A stretch of DNA of 64,000 nt from positions 1,846,707 to 1,910,706 of the forward strand of contig QANY01007306.1 in the NCBI GenBank assembly GCA_003255025.1, given 5' to 3'. The stretch is from Datisca glomerata (taxonomy: Eukaryota; Streptophyta; Magnoliopsida; Cucurbitales; Datiscaceae). Both the position numbers and the translations under genes were made by a program. Under the pieces are notes generated by a model. It ran no database searches. It had not been told where the DNA came from and saw only the letters and a list, made by a program, of their open reading frames with translations. Shown one piece after another: positions 33,857-45,118 of this stretch. Position 1 is the stretch's first letter. Each line of letters begins with the position of its first letter.

Positions 33857-34186
33857 ATGAACAACAACAATTGCACAATTCAAGTCTTGAATGGTTCAAT
33901 TTTTAAGAAGTGGAAGCAAGATGTGGAGTTTGTCTTAGGAATAATGGATATGGATTTGGGTTTACGTGAGGATGAGCCTACACTACTCATGGAAGAAAGT
34001 GATGCTGATGAAAAGAGTTTCAATGCCAAGCGGGAGAAGTCCAATCACCTTAGTCTCTTAGTTATGAAAATCTCAATTGTTGAGCACTTTCTAAGTAGTC
34101 TACCAGAAACAAATATGGCTAAAGAAAAGTATTTTTACTCTGAAAGGCTTTATAAATTGTCACTGTATGCCATTTATATCTTTTAA
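33857..34186 (+). pseudogene. Ty1/copia Gag N-terminus
   Basis: The frame opens MNNNNCTIQVLNGSIFKKWK and continues DVEFVLGIMDMDLGLREDEP, HLSLLVMKISIVEHFLSSLP. This is the start of the copia Gag (UBN2/retrotran_gag type), where LNGxNFxxWKxxVEFVLGxMDLDLALRExxP is a common form. The start is chosen at 33857, where Gag homology begins, rather than the upstream in-frame ATG at 33824. The frame ends at 34186 after about 110 residues, where the homology is already lost. The capsid C-terminal half, zinc knuckle, protease, integrase and RT are absent. Confidence 0.8.
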
Positions 34187-34189
34187 TAT

Positions 34190-35242
34190 TAAGCGTTGAT
34201 GCCGTTGAGGCCATGTCATGAGAGATAGAACTAAAGGATCAGTTAAAGTCAAGATTCTTCCTTCTCTAGATCTAGATGGTTTGGGAACTTATGCGAACTA
34301 CCAAGACCTGATATTACTCTTATTGTAAAGAATTTGGTGATATTTGTCAAATCATGGGTTGATATTTGTCAAATCTATAGAGTACCAAGACTTTTATACT
34401 TATATATAATCGTCAAATAATTGAGTACTCTGATTCTGAATTTGGTGGATGCACGAATGGCTTAAAGTCCAATCTAGTGAGATTTTGTGAAATAAAACAT
34501 TAAAACATAGGCATTGTTAGAATTTTCTCTAACTAAGGGTATAAGGTCCATAGTGTTTACACACCACATTGAGAATAAAGGAATCTTGGAGTCTTTTGTT
34601 TCTTTGAGTTAGTGGGAGTCTGATATGCTATTTTGAATTATTTCAAAATTGACTTTGTTATTCAACTACTTTTTGATTAATCTATTTGTTTGATTAATAA
34701 TGTTTATTTATATTGATGATCATCATTGTTGTTTGCTATTTTGATGTCTCCATTAATATTATGTTTATTCTTTAGATGTAAAAAAATCGAAGGCATAAGG
34801 CTCACTGGAGCCCTGTTATTTCACTTGCTAGGCATAATGGTTATATGAGATTATACAAACTCATTTTGCTCGGCATAAAGGTTATGTGAATTTGCTGATT
34901 ATACTAGCTCATTGGGGCTATGAATTCACTTGCTTATTTGTTAAGCATAAAGGTACATGTGAAATTGAGGACTGATGAGGAAGTGGTGATTATATTATGA
35001 TCACATGTAGAACATCATTCGTTGTTACACTACTAGACTTGTAATCCATGCCAATTTAATTGATAATATCCGTGATTGTGGACCGGTCATATGTCAATTA
35101 GAAAGTCATATTGATTGTCATAGTTCGATATTAAAGGTTAAGTTGTGGCCACAAAATATTTTTTATGTTATCAACCCGAGAGTCATTTCAAAATGACTAA
35201 ATTGTTTTAATTAAAAAAATCATTGTAGCCCAAGTGGGAGAA
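34190..35242 (+). other. Non-coding remainder of the copia derivative, with polypurine tract
   Basis: No pol motif is readable. The last 11 bases, AAGTGGGAGAA (35232-35242), form the polypurine tract directly before the LTR. A tandem-like pattern of GCATAA(A/T)GGTTAT...CTCATT occurs at 34790-34950. Confidence 0.6.
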
Positions 35243-35713
35243 TGTTGAAAAATCTTAATGTGGGTTTACATTAATGTTTTATTCATTTGATAAAAATGGG
35301 TTGATGGATAGTTCTTGGTCCACTAAGGTCCAATTAAGTAAATGATCTCATGGTATTGGATTTAGCATCTTGTATTGAGCAGTCTAGCTTGACAGAATAG
35401 TGTGGGCTATGTGTTTTACTGAAGTTCATGATGGGAGGGACCAGTAAGACTAAGGGTTAGCTAGGTCCCTCTCTCTAATATATATATATAGGAGAAATAT
35501 GGAGGCTTTGCTTGCCTCATCCCAAGCTGTCATAAGGGATTGGGTGTTAGAGATGAATGTCTAGTCTTGTGTATTCTACAATGATTATCTATACGATGGA
35601 TCAAACAGATACACAATGATGTTCTCCAGTTCTATTTTGTGTTCTATTTGTATGTACGATCAATACGAATATATGTTTATAATATTTCTTTACATGCTTT
35701 AGAAATCTCTACA
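35243..35713 (+). repeat. 3' LTR of the copia derivative (471 bp)
   Basis: It begins TGTTGAAAAATC after the polypurine tract and ends AAATCTCTACA. It aligns with both halves of the solo LTR at 24824-26156. It contains GGTCCCTCTCTCTAATATATATATATAGG, a plausible TATA region, near 35460-35490. Confidence 0.88.
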
Positions 35714-36038
35714 TAAAAAATACAAATTAAATTAATAAATATATATATATTTAAATCTTGTATTTTTTTTATCAAATATGCATTATAATTAAGAGAATGA
35801 GAATTAGAATAACCTGAATGCATTTTATTGAAGAATAAATAGGCGCGGTCGAAGCTAAAATTTTAGTTCAATGGAGTCACTTTTTACCGTATAGTACATA
35901 AATTTATTAATATTATATATGTGTGAGCGCTAATTTAATATAGAATCAACAAAATCAATCCTATAACATTAGAATCTCTATATAAGCCATTTGTATTTCA
36001 TCTAGAGTGGGTAGGTGTTCGAGGATGTTGAATATATT
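35714..36038. other. Short AT-rich spacer between two copia elements
   Basis: No feature is seen apart from a (TA) run near 35738-35750. Confidence 0.5.
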
Positions 36039-36334
36039 TGAGCTTTTGTTTACAGGGACAAACAGAAAATGAAAAGAAAGAAGAAGAATAAGGGAGAAGA
36101 GAGAAACTTGATTCATTAAAAGAAATTTCAACTTTTCATTAACTAAATCAAGTGATACTCAATACATATATATAATAGATTTAATAATTAAACAACTTAG
36201 CAACTAACTAGCTAACAAACTAAATGCTTATGAAACAACTTAAAAGAATTGCGCGGGAAATATTAATTATGTGATTATTGCATGAAGCATGCAATAATCA
36301 CATAGATAACTGATTAGCCCTATTATCCTTATTA
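36039..36334 (-). repeat. 3' LTR of the minus-strand copia element
   Basis: About 296 bp. On the minus strand it starts TAATAAGG after the polypurine tract (TGTTAAGG in the related element at 678) and ends with CTGTAAACAAAAGCTCA. The stretch 36039-36175 matches the 5' LTR remnant at 40803-40945. It contains GCATGCTTCATGC, a short palindrome, near 36280-36295. Confidence 0.75.
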
Positions 36335-36343
36335 TCCCCTCTC
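36335..36343 (-). other. Polypurine tract of the minus-strand copia element
   Basis: GAGAGGGGA on the minus strand, immediately before the 3' LTR. Confidence 0.75.
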
Positions 36344-36359
36344 AAGCGAAAAAGGGTAA

Positions 36360-36990
36360 GAACCAGTTGAAGCTTATCCTTATGGAAGAGAAATCGAGAT
36401 TATGGGACTGCCTTAATGAGATCTTTCGAGGTTTGCTTGAGAGAAGGGACAAATCTAATATCAAGAGTCTTGTTGATGACTTTGTCTCTCAGAAAATAGA
36501 GGTCAATCTCCAGATGCTTCGTCCGCGCATGAAAAATAAGATTGGCTGCCAATGAGATAGCACTTATGTTGTCACATCATATGATAGGAGCAAGAGAAGA
36601 CAACTCATTTAACTTAGTGAGAAGAGATGTCATCCATATAATTTCTACACTGGTATTGGACAAGGCACGATACTCAGTCTTTATGCTTGATCGAGCAACA
36701 ACCTTCTAGTTTTTGGAGGACCAGGAGATAAGAGAAGATCCTAATAAGATGGCATACCCACCAGTTGACTTACAGTCATCAGGATTGGAAGCCCAACCAG
36801 CATCAGTATAAGATTCAATGTGTAAAGAAGAAGTTGTCTTAAGATAGAACCTTTTAGACACATGAGTAGCCGTTTACATGCCTTCTAGTGAGTCTCAATG
36901 GGAGCTTAGACAAAATGACTAATTTTGTTAACTATGTAGGCAATGTCAGACCTAGTTAACAGTAGGTATTGAAGGTCCCCGAGAATACTC
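36360..36990 (-). pseudogene. Ty1/copia RNase H remnant
   Basis: The minus strand encodes DAGWASNPDDCKSTGGYAIL, SLISWSSKNQKVVARSSIKT, then SVEIIWMTSLLTKLNELSSL, a CDNIS motif and FHARTKHLEIDLYFLRDKV. These are the conserved blocks of copia RNase H, including the CDN motif and the HARTKHIEID signature. An A-to-KTEYRAL change and a frame shift are present. The same domain appears in the element at 1-677. Confidence 0.88.
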
Positions 36991-36999
36991 ATGTACAAG

Positions 37000-37840
37000 G
37001 TAACATCCGAGAATGAAGGAGCTGAATCATGATAAAGCTTGATATGGACACTAGTTGGTGTTGAATAAGGTTTTTACTGAGTCATATTTGTTCCTTGCAG
37101 CAAGTCTGAGATGTAGCCAACTTAAGAAAGATGAAAACCTGCAAAAGTCCTTACAACCTCCATGCCCAAGAAATGGTGAATGGCACCAAGACTCTTCAGA
37201 GCATATTCCTTGTTTAAGTCAGCAATTAACCTTTCAATTTGAAGTGTATTACTGCTCGTGATTAATATGTCATCAACGTAGACCAAGACTATGATTTTAC
37301 CCTAATTTTACTGATAGAAGAATATTGAGGTATCCGAGACAGTATGAAGAAAGACCGATGACAGTAATGTAGACTTAAGTCTTTCATATTAGGCCATTGG
37401 TGTCTACTTAAGTCCATACAATGCTTTCCTAAGCTTACAAACATGAGTGTGATACATAGAGTTGACATAGCCTTGAGGTTGGAACATGCAATAAATTCTT
37501 CAAGCTTTCCATTAAGGAAAGCATTATTGACATCTAACTGATGTACTAGCCAGTTTAATGTTGCTGTAATTGTAAGGAAAATTCTAATAGTACTAGGCTT
37601 CACAACTGGAGAGAAGGTTTATGTGTAATCAACTCTTGGGGCTTGGTGAAAACCTTTTGTAACCAATCAGGCCTTGTGCCTTTGAACAATCCCATCAGCA
37701 TTAAACTTCAACTTGAACACCCACTTGTTCCCTACAAGATTCATAGAAGGGTCATAGGGAACCAAAGCTCATGTTTGATTAACCATAAGTGCTTGATACT
37801 CCAAGTCCATTACATGTTTCCAAGGTACACTGACTAAAGC
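37000..37840 (-). pseudogene. Ty1/copia reverse transcriptase remnant
   Basis: The frame 37603-37289 includes ATLNWLVHQLDVNNAFLNGK followed by LEE, the first part of the copia RT catalytic core (the usual QLDVKNAFLHG block). After a frame change near 37290 the sequence IIVLVYVDDILITS contains the catalytic YVDD. Upstream, 37640-37840 encodes the segment with WVFKLKFNADG and YKARLVTKGF-like residues. Stops and frameshifts make it inactive. Confidence 0.88.
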
Positions 37841-38363
37841 TTGTTTAACTGATGTAGGTGTGATTAGACTAGGATTAGATTTTGGTGTATGTTTTAACGT
37901 AAGGAAAGTATTAGATTTGAGAGATCCATTTTTGGATCATGTAATCATATGATGTGATGGACTGTTTTAAGTATTTATAGGCATAGTAGGTTTTGAGATA
38001 GTGGGATGAGGTGTTTCTAAATTGGATGACTTAGAAGAAGTAATAAAAGGTACTAAAATAAGAGGGACACTATCATGATTATCAGAGATATCATAATCTG
38101 ATACATGATCATGCTGAGTACCCAAACCAAAGTCATGTAAAGAGATGTAATAGGAACATTACCAGAGAGTGACATGTTCTCAGTGAGAGTTGGAGAAGGC
38201 CTTTGAGCTTACTGATTATTGTTGAGAGAAGCTACTTCCTGTAAAGAGTTAATTGTGCCAAATTGAAAACTTACACCAGATATAGGTTTGGAAGTTGTGT
38301 GATGATTAACAAAGTTTGGAAAGTCTTTAGAGTAAGGAAATGAAGTCTCGTTAAAAATAACAT

Positions 38364-39229
38364 TTATAGCATCATAATTTTACCAGTAGGATGAAGGCAC
38401 ACATAAATTTTATGAGAAGGAGAATAGCCTATGAACACACACTGATCACTTATGTATTGAAGTTTATGCCTATTGTAAGGAGGAAGACGAGGATAACATT
38501 CACAGCCAAAGGGCTTTAGAAACCTATAATCAAAGACTTTATTAAAGAGAACTTGGAAAGGTGACAAACCAGATAGAGTTGGTGTTGGGAGTCTGTTCAT
38601 AAAATAAGCTGGAGTGAGAAAGGCATGCTGCCAAAATAAGGCAGGCATAGCAGCTTGGGCAAGCAGTATAAGACATGGGAATGGAGACACGAATGCCGTT
38701 AGAAGTTAAAAATTGTTCAAGCACCCTATACTCTCCTCCCCAATCGGATTGGATGGCTTTGATTGTAGTTGAGAATTGGTTTTCAGCAAAGGTTTGAAAC
38801 TGCATGAACGTTTAAAAGCTTCTGATTTCAACTTAAGAGGATATATCCAACTGTACCCACTAAAATCATCAAGAAAAAGTATATAATATTTGTAACCATC
38901 TCTTGAGCTAGTGGGAACAGGTCCTCAAAGATCAGTTTGAATCAATTCTGAAGGTTTAGTAGCATAGGAATCAGATAAGGCATGACGTAAAACATGTCTT
39001 TTTTCCTTTTAGACAAGTTGTACAGAAAGTGTTTTGAGAAGTGGGGGGCAGGAATATTACATTGGCTATGTACTTTAAAGAGAGTTCTTACACTTGGATG
39101 ACCAAGTTTCAAATGACACAATTGAAAAATAGAAGGTAAACATACCTTTGAATCAACACACCTAGTTTTATTACAGATAGCAGAATAAGCAGAAGGATTA
39201 CAATTCTTGATAGCATGAGCTTTAGACAA
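38364..39229 (-). pseudogene. Ty1/copia integrase remnant
   Basis: Minus-strand blocks in order: LCHLKLGHPSVRTLFKVHSQ (GAG-pre-integrase zinc-binding region), then TIKAIQSDWGGEYRVLEQFL (catalytic core, with QSDWGGEY in the position of the second aspartate), and MPALFWQHAFLTPAYFMNRL followed by FKPFGCECYPRLPPYNRHKL-like sequence, the usual end of the copia core. The blocks are in different frames with intervening stops. It would have inserted element DNA into chromosomes. Confidence 0.88.
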
Positions 39230-39269
39230 CTCAACTTACATTTTGAAAAGAAAGGATACAGTAAATCAG

Positions 39270-39582
39270 TCTTAGTGTTCGCGTAACTATTAATGGCAAT
39301 ATATTTATTAACATAAGAACATTTATCAGTGAAAGAAGAATCAGGCAAAACATTTGCATGAGTTATTTTACATGTCATTGCAGTAACTCTCTTGTTGTTT
39401 GGCAGCATAAGCTCATATAGGCTTCGTTTAAGCTTCCCTCTAAGAAGGACCCTCTGGGTTGCTTCTTCCTTAACAAGACAATAAGTATAGTGAAACTTAA
39501 TGAGTAAGTTATTATCTTTAGTCAACTGGGAAATACTAATAAGATTCTTTGCAAAATTAGGTACTCTAGGCATGGATTTCAA
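39270..39582 (-). pseudogene. Ty1/copia protease-to-integrase linker
   Basis: The minus-strand frame starts MKSMPRVPNFAKNLISISQL followed by TKDNNLLIKFHYTYCLVKEE, the well-known copia segment with VPxxxKNLxSVSQL and a following INLE-like barrel. It joins the protease remnant at 39599-39790 after a short gap. Confidence 0.8.
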
Positions 39583-39598
39583 TTTTAGAACAGTAGAA

Positions 39599-39790
39599 TC
39601 ATGAGGGAAGGAAAGTAGAACCTATATGTGAAATTTGGAGAGCCTTACCATCACCTAAAATCAATTTCTCTTTGACATTATACTCTTGTGCAAAATGGAA
39701 ATTATTCATGTTTGATGAGATATGATTGGTAGCAACATTGACTGCATACCAATTTGTATCATTGTAAACACCATCTAAGCTTGCCACCAT
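39599..39790 (-). pseudogene. Ty1/copia protease remnant, active site lost
   Basis: The frame reads NDTNWYAVNVATNHISSNMN and LILGDGKALQISHIGSTFLP. Family members have WYxDSGAxxH at this position; here the active-site aspartate-serine-glycine is replaced by VNV, so it could not cleave the polyprotein. The downstream GDGxxLxIxxxGS block is typical. Confidence 0.82.
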
Positions 39791-39859
39791 TGTAATAGGT
39801 CCACCATAGCTTGAGTTTTGGGAATTTTATGAAGAAGATCCAAAATTGCTAGACTACGA

Positions 39860-40786
39860 CTAATAATTCTTGTCAAACATGGTTAAGGCTCCATGTCCTA
39901 CTCTACCATATACCTGGCAGGTTAGTCTACCTCTATTCCTTCCACATCTCCCTTTTCTGCCACCATTAAAAGGTTCCTCGAGCACTTTGATTACCAAAGG
40001 CTCCATGACCTCCTCTTCCTCGACCAAAATTTCCATTCCCATTGTTAGAATTAACATTCTTCTACCAAGATTACTTCCAGTCTAGTTTATTGTCATTGAG
40101 TATTTGACATCTAGAGTTATTTCAAGATTCATTATCTTTATCTACATTCATGGATCATAAGTAGAGCATGTACTTCTTCAAGTGTTACATTTTCACTCCT
40201 AGATGTAACATTTACCACTACATAGTCGTACTCAACTCCAAGACCATTCAGAATATGAAGCATAAGAACTTGATCACTTACTGTATTTTCTGTTGCTGTC
40301 AATGCATCACCAAGACTCCTCATTTCATGACAATAATCTTGGATGCATTGATTTCCTTTCTTACTCGTTTGAAGAAGATTCTTTAATTGAAGCATCCTTG
40401 CTCTAGATTGGTTAGAGAAGCTCATCTTCAGTGCCTTCCACAAGTATTTCGAGTGACAATACTACAGAATTGTTCCAAGAACCCTTTCAGTCTTAGACGA
40501 CCTTAACCAACTTAGAAGTAGTTGATCCTTCCTGATCCAAGTAACATACTTTGAATTATCAGTACCATTGGCTAACTTTTGTGGAGGTTTTTTCCTCTTT
40601 TCCAAACAAGAAATCATATAAACCATTTCCAATTACAACTAGGACAATTTGAGATTTCCACAGCATGAAATTATCCCTATCAAACTTAATTAGTCGAGAG
40701 CAATTAAGCGTTGTGTTGAGAGATTTTGAAAACAAATTATCATCTCTAGAATTGCCTTCATTACTTACACTTGACTCAACTGCCAT
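39860..40786 (-). pseudogene. Ty1/copia Gag remnant
   Basis: The minus strand opens with ATG at 40786 just after the PBS: MAVESSVSNEGNSRDDNLFS, then LIKFDRDNFMLWKSQIVLVV. A second frame (40443-40138) gives LQLKNLLQTSKKGNQCIQDY and LNGLGVEYDYVVVNVTSRSE, the core of the copia gag domain (UBN2 type). A third (40057-39860) has GRKGRCGRNRGRLTCQVYGR followed by VGHGALTMF, a damaged zinc knuckle lacking the second and last cysteine. Frameshifts separate the parts. Confidence 0.85.
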
Positions 40787-40787
40787 C

Positions 40788-40799
40788 GCTCAGATACCA
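40788..40799 (-). other. tRNA-iMet primer-binding site of the copia element
   Basis: TGGTATCTGAGC on the minus strand differs by one base from TGGTATCAGAGC, complementary to the 3' end of initiator tRNA-Met. It sits between the 5' LTR remnant and the gag ATG. Confidence 0.88.
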
Positions 40800-40802
40800 A
40801 GT

Positions 40803-40945
40803 TGATCTTTTGTTTACAGGGATAAACAGAGAAGAAGAATAAGGGAGAAGAGAGAATCTCAATTGATGAAAAGAAATTTCAACTTGTCATTAACTAAATC
40901 AAGTGATAATCGACACACACATACACATACTTAAATAGTGGGACA
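40803..40945 (-). repeat. 5' LTR of the minus-strand copia element, truncated
   Basis: It matches the R/U5 end of the 3' LTR at 36039-36175 (TTTTGTTTACAGGGAYAAACA, AATAAGGGAGAAGAGAGAA, CATTAACTAAATCAAGTGATA). Homology ends near 40945, and the U3 part is missing. Confidence 0.75.
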
Positions 40946-40977
40946 AATTCAATACCTAACAAATAATTACATCTATC

Positions 40978-41158
40978 AACCATGGATTTGCCAATATCCA
41001 CCTTCAGTTAAAATTGGACAATCCCTCTCCTCAGGCTCCATTAAAAATTAATGAGCCCATTAATACAAGTCCACAAACCAAATCATCTAATTCATCCAAA
41101 GAATCCAAACCCGAATCAAAACCCTCTTCCAAGGGAAAATCCAAGGTCACAAAATCAA
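40978..41158 (+). pseudogene. Fragment of pararetrovirus ORF2, plus strand
   Basis: This 180-bp piece is the reverse complement of sequence in the 42120-42300 region of unit A (GGAYTTGCCAATATCCACC, CCATTAAAAATTAATGAGC, AAACCAAATCATCTARTYC). It encodes part of the lysine/serine/proline-rich segment near the C-terminus of the second pararetrovirus ORF. It lies between the truncated copia 5' LTR and a minus-strand copy of the viral leader, so an inversion breakpoint lies near 41158. Confidence 0.8.
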
Positions 41159-41232
41159 TATACCAGTCACTTGGGCGGTGAAGAACGATAATTAAGTAGA
41201 TTAATTAAGAATGGTAAATACCCTATCAGGTT

Positions 41233-41246
41233 TGGCTCTAATACCA
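41233..41246 (-). other. tRNA-Met PBS following unit A
   Basis: TGGTATTAGAGCCA on the minus strand, one mismatch to the initiator tRNA-Met complement TGGTATCAGAGCCA. It marks the genome start of the next (lost) head-to-tail copy. Confidence 0.88.
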
Positions 41247-41523
41247 AAAGATGTGGAATTGCGTATAATTTAAGTAATTAAAAGACTAGGTATTAGATGC
41301 AAGAATTCACAATAATTTTATGAAGGAAAATAAAACTTACAAGTATTGAAAATTGCTTTACAACAATTAATTAGTGCTCCATCTCACTAATTAACGTTGA
41401 GGACGAAAAATAAAGGTTACAAAAGAAGAGGAAGAAGAATGTTTTGTTTTCAAAACAAGTTTTTCTCTAAAACTTGTTAAGAGTGGAAAATAAGTTCTGA
41501 GGAACAAATGGGAGACGATAACC

Positions 41524-41531
41524 TATTTATA
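41524..41531 (-). promoter_or_regulatory. Pararetrovirus TATA box, unit A
   Basis: TATAAATA on the minus strand in GCCTATAAATAGGT, about 280 bp before the downstream PBS. The same sequence and spacing occur in unit B (49231-49238), so this is the conserved promoter of the pregenomic RNA. Confidence 0.75.
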
Positions 41532-41866
41532 GGCAATGAGAGTGTATTTAAATAGGAATCCATCACTTATCTGCACTAATGTTTTCTATTAAATTAAAAA
41601 TATTTTACATTATAACTTTTTGACTAAGAATAGTAAAAAGGACATATAGTTGCTTAATTATTTGACAGCTAGTACAATAATAGCAGGAAAAGCTAAAATG
41701 CAAAGATTCCTTGATAATTGTAATATTGGATTTTGGAGAAGCCATGATTTCTTATCTTGATGATGACTGTTTGAATTGTGTTGGAAAGTCATCAAGATAT
41801 ATCTTCAAATTATTGATTCTTAGATTGAAATTTTTCCAAAGGTAGATTATTTTTATTTATTCATCT

Positions 41867-43080
41867 TCACTGAGATTTAATAATGTCAAATGGGTTTTGT
41901 GAGTTATGGAAGGCATCATAAGCCCATTGTGGTAGGAGGCGACCCTGTAATTTATTTTTCAATTGTTGAGGGAAAGATTTAGATGATCGGCCTTTCTGGA
42001 TATTTGGTTTGATTGAGTGACTTGACTCTACAGATAATTCAGAATCAGAATTATTATCATCTTCTAGGAGGAGAAGCATTTTCTAGATTAATTCTTACTT
42101 CAATTTAGATTTTGATTTTGTCGCCTTGGAATTTTTGTTTGAAGATGGTTTTGATTCGGCTTTGGATTGTTTGGATGGACTAGATGATTTGGTTTGTGGG
42201 TCTGGATTAACGAGCTCATTAATTTTTAATGGAGGTTGAGGAGAAGGATTGACTAATTTTAACTGAGGGTGGATATTGCCAAATTCATGGTTGATAGAGG
42301 CAATTATTATTTGGGTATTGAATTTATTCCACCATTTAACATAGTATTGTCTGGTGAGGATTTCTTCTTCAATTGAATACTGCCACTTCAGGATCCATGG
42401 TATTTTGTATTTATTTTTAAAATATGGTAATTGTGGAAAAGAAACCTCAATTGGTGAGGTTTGTATAATTTCAGAAATAAATTAAAATTTTGTTGAAATT
42501 CAATTAGAAATAATTCTAAGACAGGACCATGGATTGACCATCATTTTAAGAACCATTTTGGAAATTAATTTTGAAATTTTTATCAAAATTCAAAAACTAA
42601 GAGTGATAAAAATCACTATTTTGATGCAAGAAAATCATGTGGCAAGCATCAATATAGTCAAAATTTATATTATTTTTTATTTAAAAAAAGTTTTAGACTA
42701 GAAGGATGGGTTTTCCATTCCTCTATGGTTATAATTTTGATAATGTAGAAGGAATGATAGAGAATTCTTCCTTCTGAAATTTTTATTAGACTAATATTAG
42801 CAGACTTTGTTTCTAAGAGAATGTCTCTGTAGAAACTAAGACTTTTGTAATTTGGCCAAGGACAAAGTGGAAATCTGGAAGGAAATGATTTTTTGCTATT
42901 TCAGTTGGATCTTTCAAATGAGAAAATTGAGGCTTAATATGAAAGAGATTTTGCTCGAGATTTTCCCAAAGAAAGAGGATGACTTTCTTTATTTTGTAAT
43001 TGGTTGATTGACTAATTATAGATCAAAATATTTAGTAACATAGAATGGGTCAAATTGGTTTATCAAAGTTGATTGGTAGT
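41867..43080 (-). pseudogene. Pararetrovirus ORF2, C-terminal part (unit A)
   Basis: The last part (42420-41870) reads LKWQYSIEEEILTRQYYVKW, a Lys/Ser/Pro-rich stretch, then MLLLLEDDNNSDSELSVESS and a basic end with LLPQWAYDAFHNSQNPFDI. Upstream it is heavily interrupted. The first part of ORF2, present in units B and C, is absent: RNase H sequence passes directly into the ORF2 middle near 43100. The product of this second ORF has no established function that I can name. It lies between pol and the promoter, where florendovirus-like genomes carry an ORF2. Confidence 0.65.
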
Positions 43081-43118
43081 TGGGTCTGATGGACCCAAAT
43101 ATTATTAATTGGGTTTGT

Positions 43119-44580
43119 CTAAGAGTAAAAGACCCATCTTTGTCTTAAAAGCCAATTGTGGAGTCGAAGACTCCCTTTTGATTCCAGGATTTGAGGCTTG
43201 GGGCCTAGAACCCCATCTTGACTATCCTGCAAAAAATCACGAGTAAGAAAGTTAGGAATTGAATTATTAATGCCTTGAATAAATTCAATGTCAAAATCGA
43301 AAAAACTAAGAATGGACCGCCATCGAGTAAAAATTTGTTTGGAAGCAATATTTTTAACAACTTTTTCCAAAACATGTTTGCAGATTTACAGTCAATTTTC
43401 AAGAGAAATTTTTATTCACTACATCATCCTGAAAATTTTGTATATATATAAGACAACATATAAAATTTTCTTTCTTGATTGTACCATAATTTACTTGTGA
43501 CTGAGTCCAAATTCCAGATGTGGACCTAACAATTTGCTTTGGAGATTCTGGAGAATTTTTTCATAATAAGATACCTCCATATCCAAGTTCAGAGGCATTA
43601 GTTTGGACATTTAAAAAAAAATATTAGTAGGGATGCCAAGACAAGGAAGTGTCTTAACATTCGCGTTAATTTTTTTAATTAAATTGGTATGGACAATAGT
43701 CCATGAAGGGGGATTTTTCTTAAGCCTTTCAAAAAGATGCTTGCAATCAATTCTTAAATTGTTGTAAAAATCATATATGTAATTCAATGATCATAGAAAT
43801 CTTTGCAATTGAGTTTGTCAAGGATCTCATCAGAAAATTTATCAAGAAATCTATGACTCGATCAATTGGTTTAATAATGAAGAATGATATATTTCAAATC
43901 CTAGAAATCTAATCTCAATTGAAATAATTTAATTTTATTTGAAGAGATAACTAAACTATTTTGTTTTATTATCCTAGCAAACAATTCAAGGTGTTTCCAA
44001 TGTTGTTCTATTAATCTAGAGAAAATGAGAACATCATCAAGGTACACAATTGAGAAATCAGTAAATTAATTAAAGATTTCATTCATTATATTCTGGAATT
44101 CACTTGTAGCATTCTTAAAACCAAAAGGCATTACGTTCTACTTGTAATGGAAAAAAAAAGTTACAAATGCAGTTTTGTATTTATTATTTTCATTTATTTG
44201 GGTTTGCCAGAATCTAGATTTCATGTCAAACATAAAGAATACAACAACATCTCTAAGTTTGTTGATTAAGTCCCTTTTATTTGGTATTGGATATCTTATC
44301 TGTTCTAAAATATTGTTAAGGGGTTCGTAATTAATTACTAATCGAGGAACTCCTCGTTGAATTTCAATGGCCTTTTGGACATAAAATGTCAAGTAAGACC
44401 AATGAGATTTGCTCATTCGAATAATATTTTTATCAAGTAGTTGTGCAATTTCCTTTGTTGGGATATTTTTTTCATCAAATCTCTTAATGTAAGGCAGACT
44501 AACAGTATGGTGCTTCCTGTGATAGAAAGCATTGGGAATATCAGCACATAATTCTTTACAAATTTTTTGCTCAAAGATTT
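43119..44580 (-). pseudogene. Pararetrovirus RT/RNase H (unit A)
   Basis: The minus strand reads SKSHWSYLTFYVQKAIEIQR, GVPRLVINYEPLNNILEQIR and LINKLRDVVVFFMFDMKSRF, the finger and palm blocks of caulimovirid RT. Further on, at 44032-44043, the catalytic motif is YLDD, intact. RNase H is recognised by IDCKSAN and FDFDIEFIQGINNSIPNFLT near 43370-43200. Between the blocks are several stops and a frameshift. RT copies the pregenomic RNA in the cytoplasm; this copy cannot make a full enzyme. Confidence 0.9.
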
Positions 44581-44583
44581 TAA

Positions 44584-45118
44584 TTATTTTTTAAGAGCAG
44601 GATTTTGAAGTTGTTCTTCAATTCTTTTGAATTTTATTTCATCTTGTAAAAAACATGATTGTTTTTCTTTACAAGAAATAAGATTTACAGTTTTAAAAAC
44701 ATATTTTAGTTTTAAAGTTTTTAATTTCTCATTGTGAGAAAAAGAAAAAAATTTGAATTTGACAGGTTTACACATGGGATAAGTAATTATCCCATCATGC
44801 TCTGTTGTAAAATGATACAACAGAGAAATAAATGGTAAACCCAAAATGATTTTTTCTATCATATATTTGCTAAGACAAATGATGTTTTAAAACAACCATG
44901 GTCTTGACAAATATGAACTTTGAAGATTTCATAATTAATATGCATTCTAGTGCCATTAGCAGATGATAAAGATTATTTTGTTTTCTTGAAGTACTTGCTA
45001 GAAATGATTCCTTCCTACATACAATCCAATTAGCTCGTGAATTAATAAGAGCCATTGAATTGAAATCAAAATCTTGAATTATTAGTCTGACCATTATATG
45101 CCATTTTTTTATTTTCAT
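44584..45118 (-). pseudogene. Pararetrovirus aspartic protease (unit A), active site altered
   Basis: The frame 45118-44870 reads MKIKKWHIMVRLIIQDFDFN then SMALINSRANWIV. The active-site position (45039-45049) has N-S-R where retropepsins need D-S/T-G. The next frame (44862-44584) continues with LGLPFISLLYHFTTEHDGII and phrases of the protease C-terminal half before RT. The related unit B keeps D-S-G here. The protease would have cleaved the ORF1 polyprotein. Confidence 0.85.

Larger units (their letters stand above)
33857..35713 (+). mobile_element. Ty1/copia deletion derivative (gag start plus 3' end and LTR)
   Basis: A copia gag start at 33857 is followed within 1.4 kb by a polypurine tract and 3' LTR, so almost the whole of pol is missing. 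The 3' LTR belongs to the same family as the solo LTR at 24824-26156. No 5' LTR or PBS was found upstream. Confidence 0.75.
36039..40945 (-). mobile_element. Ty1/copia retrotransposon, degenerate, minus strand
   Basis: On the minus strand the order is 5' LTR remnant, tRNA-Met PBS, gag, protease, integrase, RT, RNase H, polypurine tract and 3' LTR, the copia order (integrase before RT). All coding parts carry stops and frameshifts. The 5' LTR is cut short at about 40945, where pararetrovirus sequence begins at 40978. Confidence 0.9.
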
